A stretch of DNA of 40,069 bases from an uncultured Acidobacteriaceae bacterium. GTDB lineage: Bacteria; Acidobacteriota; Terriglobia; Terriglobales; Acidobacteriaceae. The stretch is from the NCBI GenBank assembly GCA_903911925.1, contig CAIWFH010000127.1, positions 1 through 40,069 of the forward strand, read 5' to 3'. Made by a program: the position numbers and the translations under genes. How positions within the stretch are numbered: the first letter of the stretch is position 1; the number at the start of each line of letters is the position of its first letter. The notes beneath the pieces were generated by a model that searched no databases, had not been told where the DNA came from, and saw nothing but the letters and a program-made list of their open reading frames with translations. Positions 18,635 through 26,334 of the stretch are shown here, piece after piece.

Positions 18635-20710
18635 ATGCTTGTCCGTAATCTTCGTATGGCTTTGTTGCTTTCTTTTGTATTTCTGCTGACCGCGGCGCCG
18701 CTGATGCGCGCCGAAGAAGGCATGTGGACGTTCGACAACCCACCGCTGAAACTGCTGAAGGCGAAGTATGGCTTTACGCCTACGCAGGCCTGGCTCGACC
18801 ATCTGCGGCTGTCCAGCGTCCGGCTCAACGACGGCGGATCGGGCTCCTTTGTGAGCCCGAATGGACTGCTGCTGACCAATCATCACGTGGCGCGGGGGCA
18901 GTTGCAGAAGAACTCGACCGCCGCGCACGACTATCTGCGCGACGGCTTTTATGCAGCGACGCCGGACCAGGAGATGAAGTCCGCCGACCTTGAGGTCAAC
19001 GTGCTGGTGGCGATGCAGGACGTGACGGCACGGGTTGAGGGCGCGATCAAGGGCATAGCGGACCCGGCCAAGGCACTGCGCGCGCGCGATGCTGAGATTG
19101 CGGCCATTGAAAAGACGAGCAAGGATAAGACCGGCCTGCGCTCCGACGTGGTGTCTTTTTACCAGGGCGGCGAATTCTGGCTCTATCAATACAAGGCATA
19201 CACCGACGTGCGCCTGGTGTTTGCGCCGGAACAGCAGGCGGCCTTTTTTGGCGGCGATCCGGATAACTTTACTTACCCGCGCTACGACCTGGACATGGCC
19301 CTGTTCCGCGTCTATGAGAACGGCAAGCCGCTGCACACGGAGAACTACCTGAAGTGGAGCGCAAAGGGCGCGGCTCCGGGCGAATTGATCTTTATTTCGG
19401 GCCATCCCGGCTCGACCGCGCGGCAGGATACCGTGGCTCAATTGCTGGCGGAGCGCGACGTACACGGACCGGCCATGACCGAATATCTGCAACGCCGCGT
19501 CGCCACCGCCCAGGCATTTGCCGCACAGGGACCGGAACAGGCACGGCTGGTGGGAAGCACGATCTTTGGCCTGCAGAACAGCCTGAAGGTCTACGTTGGC
19601 CGCGCCGAGGCGCTGTCTGACAAGGCGATCCTCGCGAAGAAGCAGGCAGAGGAGAACGATTTCCGCCAGAAAGTTGCCGCCAATCCTGAGTGGCAAAAGG
19701 AATTCGGCGGGGCATGGGACACGATTGCCCGCGCGGAGGAGTTGGAAAAGCCGTTGATCAAAAATCAGATTTTCCGCCGCGCCGACAGCCAGCTTTTCAC
19801 CATTGCGCTCGAGATCGTGCAGTACGTCGCGGAGATCAAGAAGCCCGATGGCGAGCGCCTGCCGCTGTTCCATGACGCGCGGCTGGGATCGCTCAAATTC
19901 CAGATGCTGTCCCCGGCTCCGGTCTATCCGGCAACGGAGAAGCTGTTCATGGCAGCCGCGCTCAAGCTGGCGCAGGAAAAGCTGGGCAAGGACGACGACT
20001 ACGTGCAGGCGATTTTGAAGGGCGGCGCAGTGGACCAGACCGTCACTTCCCTGGTGGATGGGACGAAAATGGCCGATCCGGCTTTCCGCAAGTCGCTGCT
20101 GGATGGCGGCGAGGCTGCCGTAGCGGCTTCCACCGATCCCATGATTGTGGCCGCGCGCCGCGTTGACCCCGTGGTCCGCGCGTCCACGCGGCGCATGCGC
20201 GATACGGTATCCAGCGTGCTGGCCCCGGCCGGCGAGAAGCTGGGCACGGCCCGCTTCCTGGTCTATGGAAAGGACGCCTACCCGGACGCCACGTTTACCC
20301 TTCGCCTGAGCTATGGAACCGTGGCGGGCTACCCCTACAACGGCACCATTGCCCCGCCCTTTACCACCTTCTACGGGCTCTACGACCGCGCGGCCAGCTT
20401 CAGCAACAAGCCGCCCTTCAACCTGACGCCGCGGGAAGCGGCCGGGCTGGGCAAGCTGGACCTGACCACGCCGCTCGATTTTGTCTCCACCGGCGACATC
20501 ATCGGCGGCAACTCCGGCTCGCCGGTGGTGAACCGCGACGGCGAACTGGTGGGGCTGATCTTCGACGGCAACATTGAGTCGCTGGCTGGCGATTTTGAGT
20601 ACGACGGCACGCGGAACCGCGCCGTTGCGGTCCACTCGGCCGGCATGATTGAAGGCCTGCGCACGCTCTACAACGCCGGCGCCCTCGCCGATGAGCTGCA
20701 GGGCAAGTAG
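18635..20710 (+). CDS. S46-family dipeptidyl-peptidase (DPP7/DPP11-like)
   Basis: Exported serine peptidase of 691 aa, the usual S46 size. It has a signal peptide (MALLLSFVFLLTAAPLMRA) and then the mature start EEGMWTFDNPP typical of the family. The catalytic histidine is in LTNHHVARGQ, an aspartate-bearing segment is RYDLDMALFRVYENGKP, and the nucleophile serine is in GGNSGSPVVNRDGELVG. The residue 18 places after the catalytic serine is glycine; in the family this position is arginine in DPP11 (acidic P1) and glycine in DPP7 (hydrophobic P1), so a DPP7-like preference is inferred. The ATG at 18635 has GAGGA five bases upstream; upstream ATGs at 18596 and 18623 lack a site. Role: oligopeptide digestion in the periplasm. 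Confidence 0.88.
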   Translation: MLVRNLRMALLLSFVFLLTAAPLMRAEEGMWTFDNPPLKLLKAKYGFTPTQAWLDHLRLSSVRLNDGGSGSFVSPNGLLLTNHHVARGQLQKNSTAAHDYLRDGFYAATPDQEMKSADLEVNVLVAMQDVTARVEGAIKGIADPAKALRARDAEIAAIEKTSKDKTGLRSDVVSFYQGGEFWLYQYKAYTDVRLVFAPEQQAAFFGGDPDNFTYPRYDLDMALFRVYENGKPLHTENYLKWSAKGAAPGELIFISGHPGSTARQDTVAQLLAERDVHGPAMTEYLQRRVATAQAFAAQGPEQARLVGSTIFGLQNSLKVYVGRAEALSDKAILAKKQAEENDFRQKVAANPEWQKEFGGAWDTIARAEELEKPLIKNQIFRRADSQLFTIALEIVQYVAEIKKPDGERLPLFHDARLGSLKFQMLSPAPVYPATEKLFMAAALKLAQEKLGKDDDYVQAILKGGAVDQTVTSLVDGTKMADPAFRKSLLDGGEAAVAASTDPMIVAARRVDPVVRASTRRMRDTVSSVLAPAGEKLGTARFLVYGKDAYPDATFTLRLSYGTVAGYPYNGTIAPPFTTFYGLYDRAASFSNKPPFNLTPREAAGLGKLDLTTPLDFVSTGDIIGGNSGSPVVNRDGELVGLIFDGNIESLAGDFEYDGTRNRAVAVHSAGMIEGLRTLYNAGALADELQGK

Positions 20711-20737
20711 GAATGCGGCTCACCGCCAATCAGGAAC

Positions 20738-20808
20738 CGGGGAGATGGACTGGCTCCCCGTCTTCTACTACCCGCTGAAAAATGCCCCGGTGATGAGCCG
20801 GGGCATTT
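20738..20808 (+). terminator. Two consecutive hairpins ending the S46 peptidase transcript
   Basis: First hairpin: CGGGGAG at 20738-20744 with CTCCCCG at 20754-20760. Second, stronger hairpin: AAATGCCCCGG at 20780-20790 with CCGGGGCATTT at 20798-20808, a perfect 11-bp stem with a 7-base loop. The T-rich 3' arm continues TTTCCTTGG. This is a good Rho-independent terminator between the peptidase gene and tRNA-Ser. Confidence 0.7.
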
Positions 20809-20835
20809 CCTTGGTGGTGGTATTTTGGATATAGC

Positions 20836-20925
20836 GGAGAGCTGGCCGAGTGGTTGATGGCATCGGTCTTGAAAACCGACGTACCTGAAAGGGTATCGGG
20901 GGTTCGAATCCCTCGCTCTCCGCCA
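20836..20925 (+). tRNA. tRNA-Ser(TGA)
   Basis: Acceptor GGAGAGC at 20836-20842 pairs with GCTCTCC ending at 20921, followed by discriminator G and an encoded CCA (20923-20925). The anticodon stem TCGGT/ACCGA encloses the loop CTTGAAA with anticodon TGA at 20870-20872. A long variable arm (GTACC ... GGTAT) marks a class II tRNA. The T-arm contains GGTTCGAATCC. Reads UCA and related serine codons. Confidence 0.96.
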
Positions 20926-20926
20926 G

Positions 20927-20974
20927 CATTGCATGCAGCAGACGCTCGCCCATTGCATGGAGCAGACGCTCGCT
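20927..20974. repeat. 24-bp direct tandem repeat just after tRNA-Ser
   Basis: Two adjacent 24-bp units, 20927-20950 and 20951-20974, each beginning CATTGCATG and containing AGCAGACGCTCGC. They differ at two positions. The repeat starts two bases after the tRNA CCA end. No integrase gene is nearby. Confidence 0.75.
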
Positions 20975-21086
20975 ATCCGCTCGCATGGGCATTTTCGCTG
21001 CAACCGGAAAGCGGTCTGCCGCATTCGATCGAGTTGAAGCGTCCGCTGAATCCCCGAAGACTGGATAATTGCCGGCTTGTTCTGGG

Positions 21087-21311
21087 TTACTTGCGCCGCG
21101 GGCTGGGAACGGATTGCCGCCGGCCGTCCGGATCGCAGAGGATCGGTGTGCCGTCTTCGTCGATGCCGGTGGGCGGCCGCCGCGCCGCGGCACGGCGCCT
21201 GGGGGCGGCAAACAACTGATCCAGCCGGAAAAAGCCTGTCAGCAAAACGACCAGCATGGGAACGGCAACCAGAACCGCTTTCAGGTCGGAATGAATGGGT
21301 GTGTCGTGCAC
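21087..21311 (-). CDS. Small single-pass membrane protein of unknown function
   Basis: A 74-aa product, not recognised. The N-terminal part has one membrane helix (LKAVLVAVPMLVVLLTGFF), then an Arg/Ala-rich stretch, then a charged tail with PTGIDEDGTPILCDPDGR. The GTG start at 21311 has a perfect GGAGGT ribosome site four bases upstream, the strongest evidence that it is real. A TTG at 21323 would place the ribosome site inside the gene. It lies downstream of another membrane protein gene on the same strand but beyond a terminator, so it probably has its own promoter. Confidence 0.5.
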   Translation of the reverse strand: MHDTPIHSDLKAVLVAVPMLVVLLTGFFRLDQLFAAPRRRAAARRPPTGIDEDGTPILCDPDGRRQSVPSPRRK

Positions 21312-21353
21312 AATGACCTCCAAGGTGACGCGACTTGCACGGGAATCAGATGG

Positions 21354-21383
21354 AAAAGACCCCGGTTTTGGCCGGGGTCTTTT
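21354..21383. terminator. Bidirectional Rho-independent terminator
   Basis: A perfect 12-bp stem, AAAAGACCCCGG at 21354-21365 with CCGGGGTCTTTT at 21372-21383, and a six-base loop. The A4/T4 ends give a T-run on either strand. It lies 18 bp after the stop of the 172-aa membrane protein gene, which it most likely terminates. Confidence 0.85.
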
Positions 21384-21401
21384 CTGTATTGGGAAGATTG
21401 A

Positions 21402-21920
21402 CTACATTGCGGAAACGCAGGCGGGCATCATGCCGCCGGCATTCACCTGCAGCAACTGCGCTGTGCGTGCCGCCATATCTGTGTACATGGACGCGGCGCG
21501 GAATGCATTCACGCAGATGCTTTCATTGACCTGGCTGAAGGCGTACTGCACCAGAGCCCTCAGAACGCACACGCGGATCTGCATGGCGTCGCTGCGCAGG
21601 GTGGCAATGAGATCGCGGTCGACGGAGGCGCTGTTGCGGGCCGCATACTCGGCGATCTCCAGCATGACACGGGCGTTCTCGTACATGGCCCAAAGGCCCT
21701 GAGCGCCCTGGACATATCTCCACATTTCTTCCGGCGTGGCGTTCTGTACTGCTTTGCCATAGAAACGATAGTTCAGCACAGGGGCATTCCAATCCGGCCG
21801 CAGACGCTGGACAAGCGAATCCCAGGACTGGGCGTTGCGGCGGAGCATGCCGGCCCGCCAACGGGCGAGGTAGATTGCCGCAACCAGGATTGCAACGATT
21901 GAGAGCAGATTGAAAACCAT
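21402..21920 (-). CDS. Membrane-anchored protein of unknown function
   Basis: A 172-aa product, not recognised. It has one N-terminal membrane helix (residues 3-19, FNLLSIVAILVAAIYLA), a short basic stretch (RWRAGMLRRN), and then a soluble, mainly helical domain with a Trp/Tyr-rich segment (TPEEMWRYVQGAQGLWAMYENA). The start is well supported by GAGGAGA six bases before the ATG. It ends just before a strong terminator and starts next to a 459-bp intergenic region, so it is probably monocistronic. Confidence 0.7.
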   Translation of the reverse strand: MVFNLLSIVAILVAAIYLARWRAGMLRRNAQSWDSLVQRLRPDWNAPVLNYRFYGKAVQNATPEEMWRYVQGAQGLWAMYENARVMLEIAEYAARNSASVDRDLIATLRSDAMQIRVCVLRALVQYAFSQVNESICVNAFRAASMYTDMAARTAQLLQVNAGGMMPACVSAM

Positions 21921-22379
21921 TTGTTCTCCTCAGGCCGGGAAAGAGCAACCACGCACTACTTCAAGGAAGCCCGGCTAATTCGCGCTGTTCGTATCGTAGC
22001 AAATAGTACCCACCTGCTACGCATACAAGTAACCTAAAGTAACCTCATCGCAGGGTCAATGACACTTTTTGGGCAGGTGTTGGCAGCTGTGCCTGTGCTG
22101 TATGTGGCCGGAGGAAGCGCGGTGAACTACTGGCGAAATAACAGCGTATTGAAGCAAAAAATGGCATTTTTGGGCTAAATATGGGCCGAAATCGAGGGGT
22201 TTGAGTTACCAGCATGTTGATAGGTAACAATTATAAATTGTTCATTACATGATAGTTACCAAGATACAAGGGGATGAAAAAGTGAGTGATTGAGGAGGAA
22301 GGAGTGGTGGGTACGACGTTGATTCAGGCGGAGCCTGACCTGAGCTTGTCGAAGGGCCTGGTCCGCCGCCGGCATTCGG
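21921..22379. other. AT-rich intergenic region with repeated GTTACC/GGTAAC motifs
   Basis: 459 bp between the 172-aa membrane protein gene and the end of the BMC shell gene. It holds a direct repeat AAGTAACCT at 22027-22035 and 22037-22045. It also holds an inverted pair GTTACC (22205-22210) and GGTAAC (22223-22228), another GTTACC at 22255-22260, and the palindrome CAATT-ATA-AATTG at 22228-22240. This looks like regulatory DNA. A 39-codon frame at 22059-22178 (starting MTLFGQVLAAVPVLYVAGG) has only a poorly spaced AGGG and is not called. Confidence 0.45.
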
Positions 22380-22940
22380 CTAGATATAGTCCCGGAACAG
22401 CTCCGGCGAAGGGGCCGCAATCACGCCCTTGCCCACCAGCATTCCATCGTCGCCAGCCACTTTGGCGCCTGCCGCAACCGCAGCCTGCACGCTGGAAACA
22501 TCGCCGGCCATCAGCAGGAATCCCTTGCCGCCCAGCGCCATGGCCAGGTGCACGCGCAGCAGCGTCACGTTCGCGGATTTGACGGCCGTATCGGCCACTT
22601 CGATAATGCTCGCCGCGGAGAACGTCTCGATCACGCCGATGGAGCGCAGTTCCCTGGGATCGATATCGACGGCGTTGGAGATTGCCGCCAGAACCGCCGG
22701 ATGGACCCGCGCAATCTGCCGCCTCTCGATCAGCGAAGCGCCCGCAGCCGCCGCGCCCGCCAACAGAGCCGCCTGCACTGAGGTCACGTCGCCGGAAACC
22801 ACGATCAGAAACTTGCCCGAGCAGATGCTGCGCGCCATCAGAAGCTGAATATTGCCGGCCTTCAGCATCGTGTCCTCGACCCCGAATCCGGTGGCCACGC
22901 TGGACAGCTCGATCAGTCCGATTGAGTTGATATCAGGCAC
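22380..22940 (-). CDS. pduT: Tandem-domain microcompartment shell protein (BMC-T, PduT-like)
   Basis: Shell protein that forms a pseudohexameric trimer in the BMC wall. The 186-aa protein has two BMC folds: residues about 5-90 (SIGLIELSSVATGFGVEDTM) and about 98-183 (RSIGVIETFSAASIIEVADT). In the first domain, Cys40 in ARSICSGKFLIVVSG matches the position where PduT binds a [4Fe-4S] cluster in the central pore (Cys38 with a CPGK-type motif in the family), so an electron-carrying pore is inferred. It lies 25 bp downstream of the PduS-like gene, its expected partner, in one transcript divergent from the rest of the BMC operon. Confidence 0.9.
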   Translation of the reverse strand: MPDINSIGLIELSSVATGFGVEDTMLKAGNIQLLMARSICSGKFLIVVSGDVTSVQAALLAGAAAAGASLIERRQIARVHPAVLAAISNAVDIDPRELRSIGVIETFSAASIIEVADTAVKSANVTLLRVHLAMALGGKGFLLMAGDVSSVQAAVAAGAKVAGDDGMLVGKGVIAAPSPELFRDYI

Positions 22941-22965
22941 CGCTCACTCCTTCTGTTCCCTGTTA

Positions 22966-24312
22966 TTACGCTTCAATCACCACAGCGTCGCTCTTCACCG
23001 TCACCACGCCGTCGATGCTGGCATGAATCCGCGCGCCGAGCTTGCCCGCTTCGGGCACAGCCAGCAAATCGCCCATGCGCACCCGGTCGCCGCACTTCAC
23101 CACCGGAGTCGCCGGCGCGCCCGCGTGCTGCTTCAGCAGCAGCTTTACCGTCCGCGGCGCAAATGCGTACTCCGTGAGCGGCCCCACATTGTTGAACTCG
23201 CCCAGGCCCAGCCTGGCAATCAGCCGGCGCATGGGCACGCGGCGGAACTCCGCCATGGGATGCGGCGTGATCGTAGCCGGGTCGCCCTTGAACGTCAGGT
23301 CCCGCTCCCGCGCCAGCGGCTTCGACTGTACGCACACGGTCTTCGGGTCCAGATCCTCCGGGCACGCATACATGGTGCAGAGATTGCACTCACAGCAATA
23401 CAGAGTTGACACCATGGCGTCGGCTCCAGTCTCAAAGCCCAGCGACTGCATGGCGCGATGCGGCTGAATGGGATGCCCGAGCAGAAAGCGCGGGCAAAAC
23501 TCCGTGCAGAACCGGCACTGATCGCAAGCCGAGCGCCCGACGCGCTGCACGTGGAGCCACGGCGCGTTGTGCCGCGTAATGAGCGCGTGCGTCGCGGGCA
23601 GCACCACAATGCCGCCGGTAGTTTTGGTCACCGGCTCTTCCAGGCTGGTTGCGGGCTTAGCCATCATGACACCGCCGAGCAGCACGCCAAAGTCGGAAAC
23701 CGACGTTCCGCCCGCGGCTTCAATCACTTCTCCAATACTGATGCCCACCGGAACCCGCAGCGTGATGGGCGTCTCGACGGCCCCGGCGACAGTGAGATAT
23801 TTATGCGTCACCGGCCGGTCCAGGCCGATGTTCATCAGCGTCTCGACGTTCGAAACCACCGCATCCACATCCTTCGGCAGCCCGCCCGGCGGAATCACGC
23901 GGCCGGTTACCAGGTGAACGAGGATGAACTCATCCCCAGCCGGGTACACATCCGGCAGCGGCACCACCCGCACGCCCGCCGGCGCCTGCTGCTCAAGCGC
24001 GGCGATGATCTCGTGATACTTCTCCTTGATGCCGATTACGCCCTCTGCCGCGCCCACCATCTCCATGGCCATGCGCAGGCCGCGCAGGAAGGGCTCGGCG
24101 TGGTGGTGCAGCAGTTCCTTGTCCTTGTGCAGCAGCGGCTCGCACTCTGCCGCGTTGGCAATCACCAGCGACACCCTGGTCCGGAACTTGGCCGCCGCCG
24201 GGAACCCACCCCCGCCCGCGCCGACAATTCCGAGCTCCTCCAGCCGTTCGGCAGACGGGTGGTACGACCCGTTCCCCGCCGGTTCCACGTGCGATTTGCC
24301 CGTTTCTGCCAT
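22966..24312 (-). CDS. pduS: PduS-like flavin/iron-sulfur oxidoreductase (RnfC-related)
   Basis: A 448-aa electron-transfer protein. It has an RnfC/NuoF-like FMN/NADH-binding region starting GIVGAGGGGFP (residues 28-38) and continuing through NAAECEPLLHKDK, then a SLBB-type region. Two Cys motifs suit two [4Fe-4S] clusters: C263-x2-C266-x2-C269-x3-C273 and C306-x2-C309-x2-C312-x4-C317. A C-terminal barrel-like part follows. In Pdu compartments PduS reduces cobalamin and contacts PduT. No B12-dependent diol dehydratase is seen here, so it may instead move electrons from NADH through the shell. The ATG at 24312 (AAGG eight bases upstream) is preferred over a TTG at 24333. Confidence 0.9.
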   Translation of the reverse strand: MAETGKSHVEPAGNGSYHPSAERLEELGIVGAGGGGFPAAAKFRTRVSLVIANAAECEPLLHKDKELLHHHAEPFLRGLRMAMEMVGAAEGVIGIKEKYHEIIAALEQQAPAGVRVVPLPDVYPAGDEFILVHLVTGRVIPPGGLPKDVDAVVSNVETLMNIGLDRPVTHKYLTVAGAVETPITLRVPVGISIGEVIEAAGGTSVSDFGVLLGGVMMAKPATSLEEPVTKTTGGIVVLPATHALITRHNAPWLHVQRVGRSACDQCRFCTEFCPRFLLGHPIQPHRAMQSLGFETGADAMVSTLYCCECNLCTMYACPEDLDPKTVCVQSKPLARERDLTFKGDPATITPHPMAEFRRVPMRRLIARLGLGEFNNVGPLTEYAFAPRTVKLLLKQHAGAPATPVVKCGDRVRMGDLLAVPEAGKLGARIHASIDGVVTVKSDAVVIEA

Positions 24313-24338
24313 AATTTGGGCCTTAATCCTCAATATCT

Positions 24339-24407
24339 GTCAAATAATGATGGTTGACTACGGTCAATACAGTATCGTATCATTCACTTTCAATCAAGAA
24401 CAGTCAA
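24339..24407. promoter_or_regulatory. Divergent BMC promoter region with a TTGAC/GTCAA operator candidate
   Basis: The 97-bp gap between the pduS-like and kinase genes holds a perfect palindrome, TTGAC at 24354-24358 and GTCAA at 24363-24367. More GTCAA half-sites lie at 24339-24343 and 24403-24407; three of the copies read GTCAAATA, GTCAATAC and GTCAATAA. The plus strand has a plausible promoter: -35 TTGACT (24354-24359), an 18-base spacer, and -10 TATCAT (24378-24383). The palindrome covers the -35 box, as expected for a repressor site. The DeoR-family protein encoded at the end of the operon is the natural candidate, which is an inference. Confidence 0.55.
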
Positions 24408-24409
24408 TA

Positions 24410-25573
24410 ATGAAATGCTTGATTCCAAATATCGGTAGCACTTCGTTCAAGTTTCGCGTCCTGGACATGCCGGCTGAGACCGTTTTGGCAGCAGGGCGCG
24501 TGGAACGGATCGGTCAGCCGGGCGGCGAGTGCGCCGATTACCCGGCCGCCATCGCCAAATGTATCGCCGAGATTGCGGGACCTGGCAAGGCCCTCCAGAA
24601 CCTGTCCGAGATCGGCGCGGTCGGTTTCAAGGCGGTTCATGCCGGTCCGCTCAATGAATCGCAGTTGATCGGCGACGAATTTCTCGCCGCCATGGAACAG
24701 TTTTCTTTCCTGGCGCCGGCGCATAATCCCCCCTACATTGCGGCCATTCAGGCCTTTCGCCAGCAGCTACCCGGCGTTCCGCTGGTCGCGGTCATTGAGA
24801 CCGCGCCGTACCGGTTCATGGACGAAGCGGCCACCACCTACGCGGTTCCCTACGAGTGGCGCAGCGAGTTCGGCATCCGCCGCTATGGTTTTCACGGCGC
24901 CAGCCATCGCTCTGCCAGCGAGCGCGCCCAGGCGCTGCTCGGAAGCAATCCTCTGCGCCACATCTCCTGCCATCTGGGAGGCAGTTCCAGCGTGGCTGCG
25001 TTTCGCAACGGCATTGCCGTGGACGTGAGCATGGGCGCCTCGCCCCAGTCCGGATTGCCGCAGAATAACCGCGTCGGCGACATTGACGTTTTTGCAGTGC
25101 TCTACATGATGAAGAGGCTGGGGCTCGACCCGGACCAGATGGCGGCCCTTCTCGGCAACCGCTCGGGCTTGGCTGGCATCAGCGGGACGAGCGGCGACAT
25201 TCGCGATCTCACGCAGGCCGCGGCGGCGGGAGACGCGCACTCCCAACTCGCCATCGACGTTTTCGTCCACTCCATCCGCCACTATGTTGGCGCGTTCATG
25301 GTTTCGCTCGGCGGCTTGGATGCAATCACTTTTTCAGGCGGCATCGGCGAGAACAGCGCGGAGATTCGCGCAGCCATTCTGAAAGATTTGTCCGCCTTCG
25401 GTATCGAGCTCGACGAGGAAAAGAACCGGAAGATCAAGGGCGAAGGCCCCATCTCCACCGATCATTCTCCGGTCAAAGTTCTGGTGGTCCCGGCAAACGA
25501 AGAGATTATCGTGGCGCGCGAAACAGCAGCCGTTGCCGGACGCGCGCTGGCAAGTTCAGGGCAAGCAAGGTAG
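24410..25573 (+). CDS. Acetate/propionate kinase-family acyl kinase of the BMC locus
   Basis: Predicted to make ATP from the acyl-phosphate produced by PduL. The 387-aa protein aligns throughout with AckA: phosphate loop NIGSTSFKF, SFLAPAHNPP, YGFHGASH, VDVSMG, GDID, FSGGIGEN and PANEE. Several catalytic positions differ from E. coli and Methanosarcina AckA: HRxVHGG is FKAVHAG (Arg to Lys74), FDTAFH is IETAPY (Asp to Glu130), and HLGNG is HLGGS (Asn to Gly191). The second catalytic arginine is kept (Arg221 in NNRVGD). This suggests a bulkier or different acyl group, or altered catalysis. The ATG at 24410 has only a weak ribosome site (AAGAA). It is first in the plus-strand BMC operon. Confidence 0.87.
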   Translation: MKCLIPNIGSTSFKFRVLDMPAETVLAAGRVERIGQPGGECADYPAAIAKCIAEIAGPGKALQNLSEIGAVGFKAVHAGPLNESQLIGDEFLAAMEQFSFLAPAHNPPYIAAIQAFRQQLPGVPLVAVIETAPYRFMDEAATTYAVPYEWRSEFGIRRYGFHGASHRSASERAQALLGSNPLRHISCHLGGSSSVAAFRNGIAVDVSMGASPQSGLPQNNRVGDIDVFAVLYMMKRLGLDPDQMAALLGNRSGLAGISGTSGDIRDLTQAAAAGDAHSQLAIDVFVHSIRHYVGAFMVSLGGLDAITFSGGIGENSAEIRAAILKDLSAFGIELDEEKNRKIKGEGPISTDHSPVKVLVVPANEEIIVARETAAVAGRALASSGQAR

Positions 25574-25596
25574 CACAGAGCAATACAGGATTTCTT

Positions 25597-26289
25597 ATGG
25601 CAAGCGGAATTACAGCAGTGTCGAATTCGGTTGGTTCCATCGACAGATCGATGGTCGAGCAGATCGTGCGCCAGGTCGCGCTGGAATACCTGGGCAAGGA
25701 AAAGATCGGCGCGGCGCCGCAGCTCACCGTCCAGGCCTCCTCGCGCCACATGCACGTTTGCCGCGCGGACATGGACGTTCTGTTTGGGCCGGGTTCGGAG
25801 CTGACTTTCGACCGCCCGCTCTACCAGGAAGGCAACTTCGCGGCCAAGGAGACGGTGACCATTGTCGGGCCGCGCAGCCGCCTCATCTCCAACCTGCGCA
25901 TTCTGGGCCCGATGCGCAAGCAGTCGCAAGTGGAGCTGGCTTTTACTGACGCCATCATGCTGGGATTTGCCGACATTCCCGTTCGGCTCTCCGGCGACAT
26001 AGCCGGCACGCCCGGCGCCGTGATTATCGGGCCCAAAGGCGTTGTCGAACTGAAGGAAGGCGTCCTTCGCGCCGCCATCCACGTACATATGAGCCCCGCG
26101 GAAGCAGCCTGGTTCGGCGTCGCCAAGGGCGACCGCATGAAGCTCCGCATCGGCGGCCAGGCAGGGCTCACCTTCAACAACGTTCACGTACGCATCGACC
26201 CCACATCGCGCCTCAACGTCCACATGGACACCGACGAGGCCAACGCCTGTGGGTTGCACCTGACCAAAGACATCGAACTGCTCAAGTAA
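25597..26289 (+). CDS. pduL: PduL-type phosphotransacylase
   Basis: Moves the acyl group from CoA to phosphate inside the compartment, freeing CoA for the aldehyde dehydrogenase. The 230-aa protein has the two PduL beta-barrel repeats with the zinc-binding and active-site motifs SSRHMHV (His51, His53), AIHVHMSPAEA (His162, His164) and RLNVHMDTDEANA (His209). Residues about 16-34 (DRSMVEQIVRQVALEYLGK) form an amphipathic helix before the catalytic part, a typical encapsulation peptide. It lies 23 bp after the kinase gene. Confidence 0.93.
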   Translation: MASGITAVSNSVGSIDRSMVEQIVRQVALEYLGKEKIGAAPQLTVQASSRHMHVCRADMDVLFGPGSELTFDRPLYQEGNFAAKETVTIVGPRSRLISNLRILGPMRKQSQVELAFTDAIMLGFADIPVRLSGDIAGTPGAVIIGPKGVVELKEGVLRAAIHVHMSPAEAAWFGVAKGDRMKLRIGGQAGLTFNNVHVRIDPTSRLNVHMDTDEANACGLHLTKDIELLK

Positions 26290-26334
26290 CACAACGCAAT
26301 AGTTCAAGTAACGCTACTGAAAAGAGAGGAAGCG

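Noticed and set aside
18614..20635. 673-codon minus-strand open frame
   Set aside because: Antisense shadow of the S46 peptidase gene in GC-rich DNA; low-complexity composition (His/Arg/Gln/Val-rich) and no family motif.
20668..21024. 118-codon minus-strand frame with ARDSNPRYPFRYVGFQDRCHQPL
   Set aside because: It is the antisense of tRNA-Ser. This peptide is a well-known false protein created by translating the reverse strand of serine tRNA genes.
22059..22178. 39-codon plus-strand frame with a hydrophobic start (MTLFGQVLAAVPVLYVAGG)
   Set aside because: Only an AGGG three bases before the ATG, and no homology or context; too weak to call as a gene.
22327..22367. GGCGGA / TCCGCC inverted repeat just beyond the pduT-like gene end
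   Set aside because: Only six clean base pairs with a long loop and no T-tract; not convincing as a terminator. It includes a TGAGCTTGTCGAAGG motif common in extragenic repeats.
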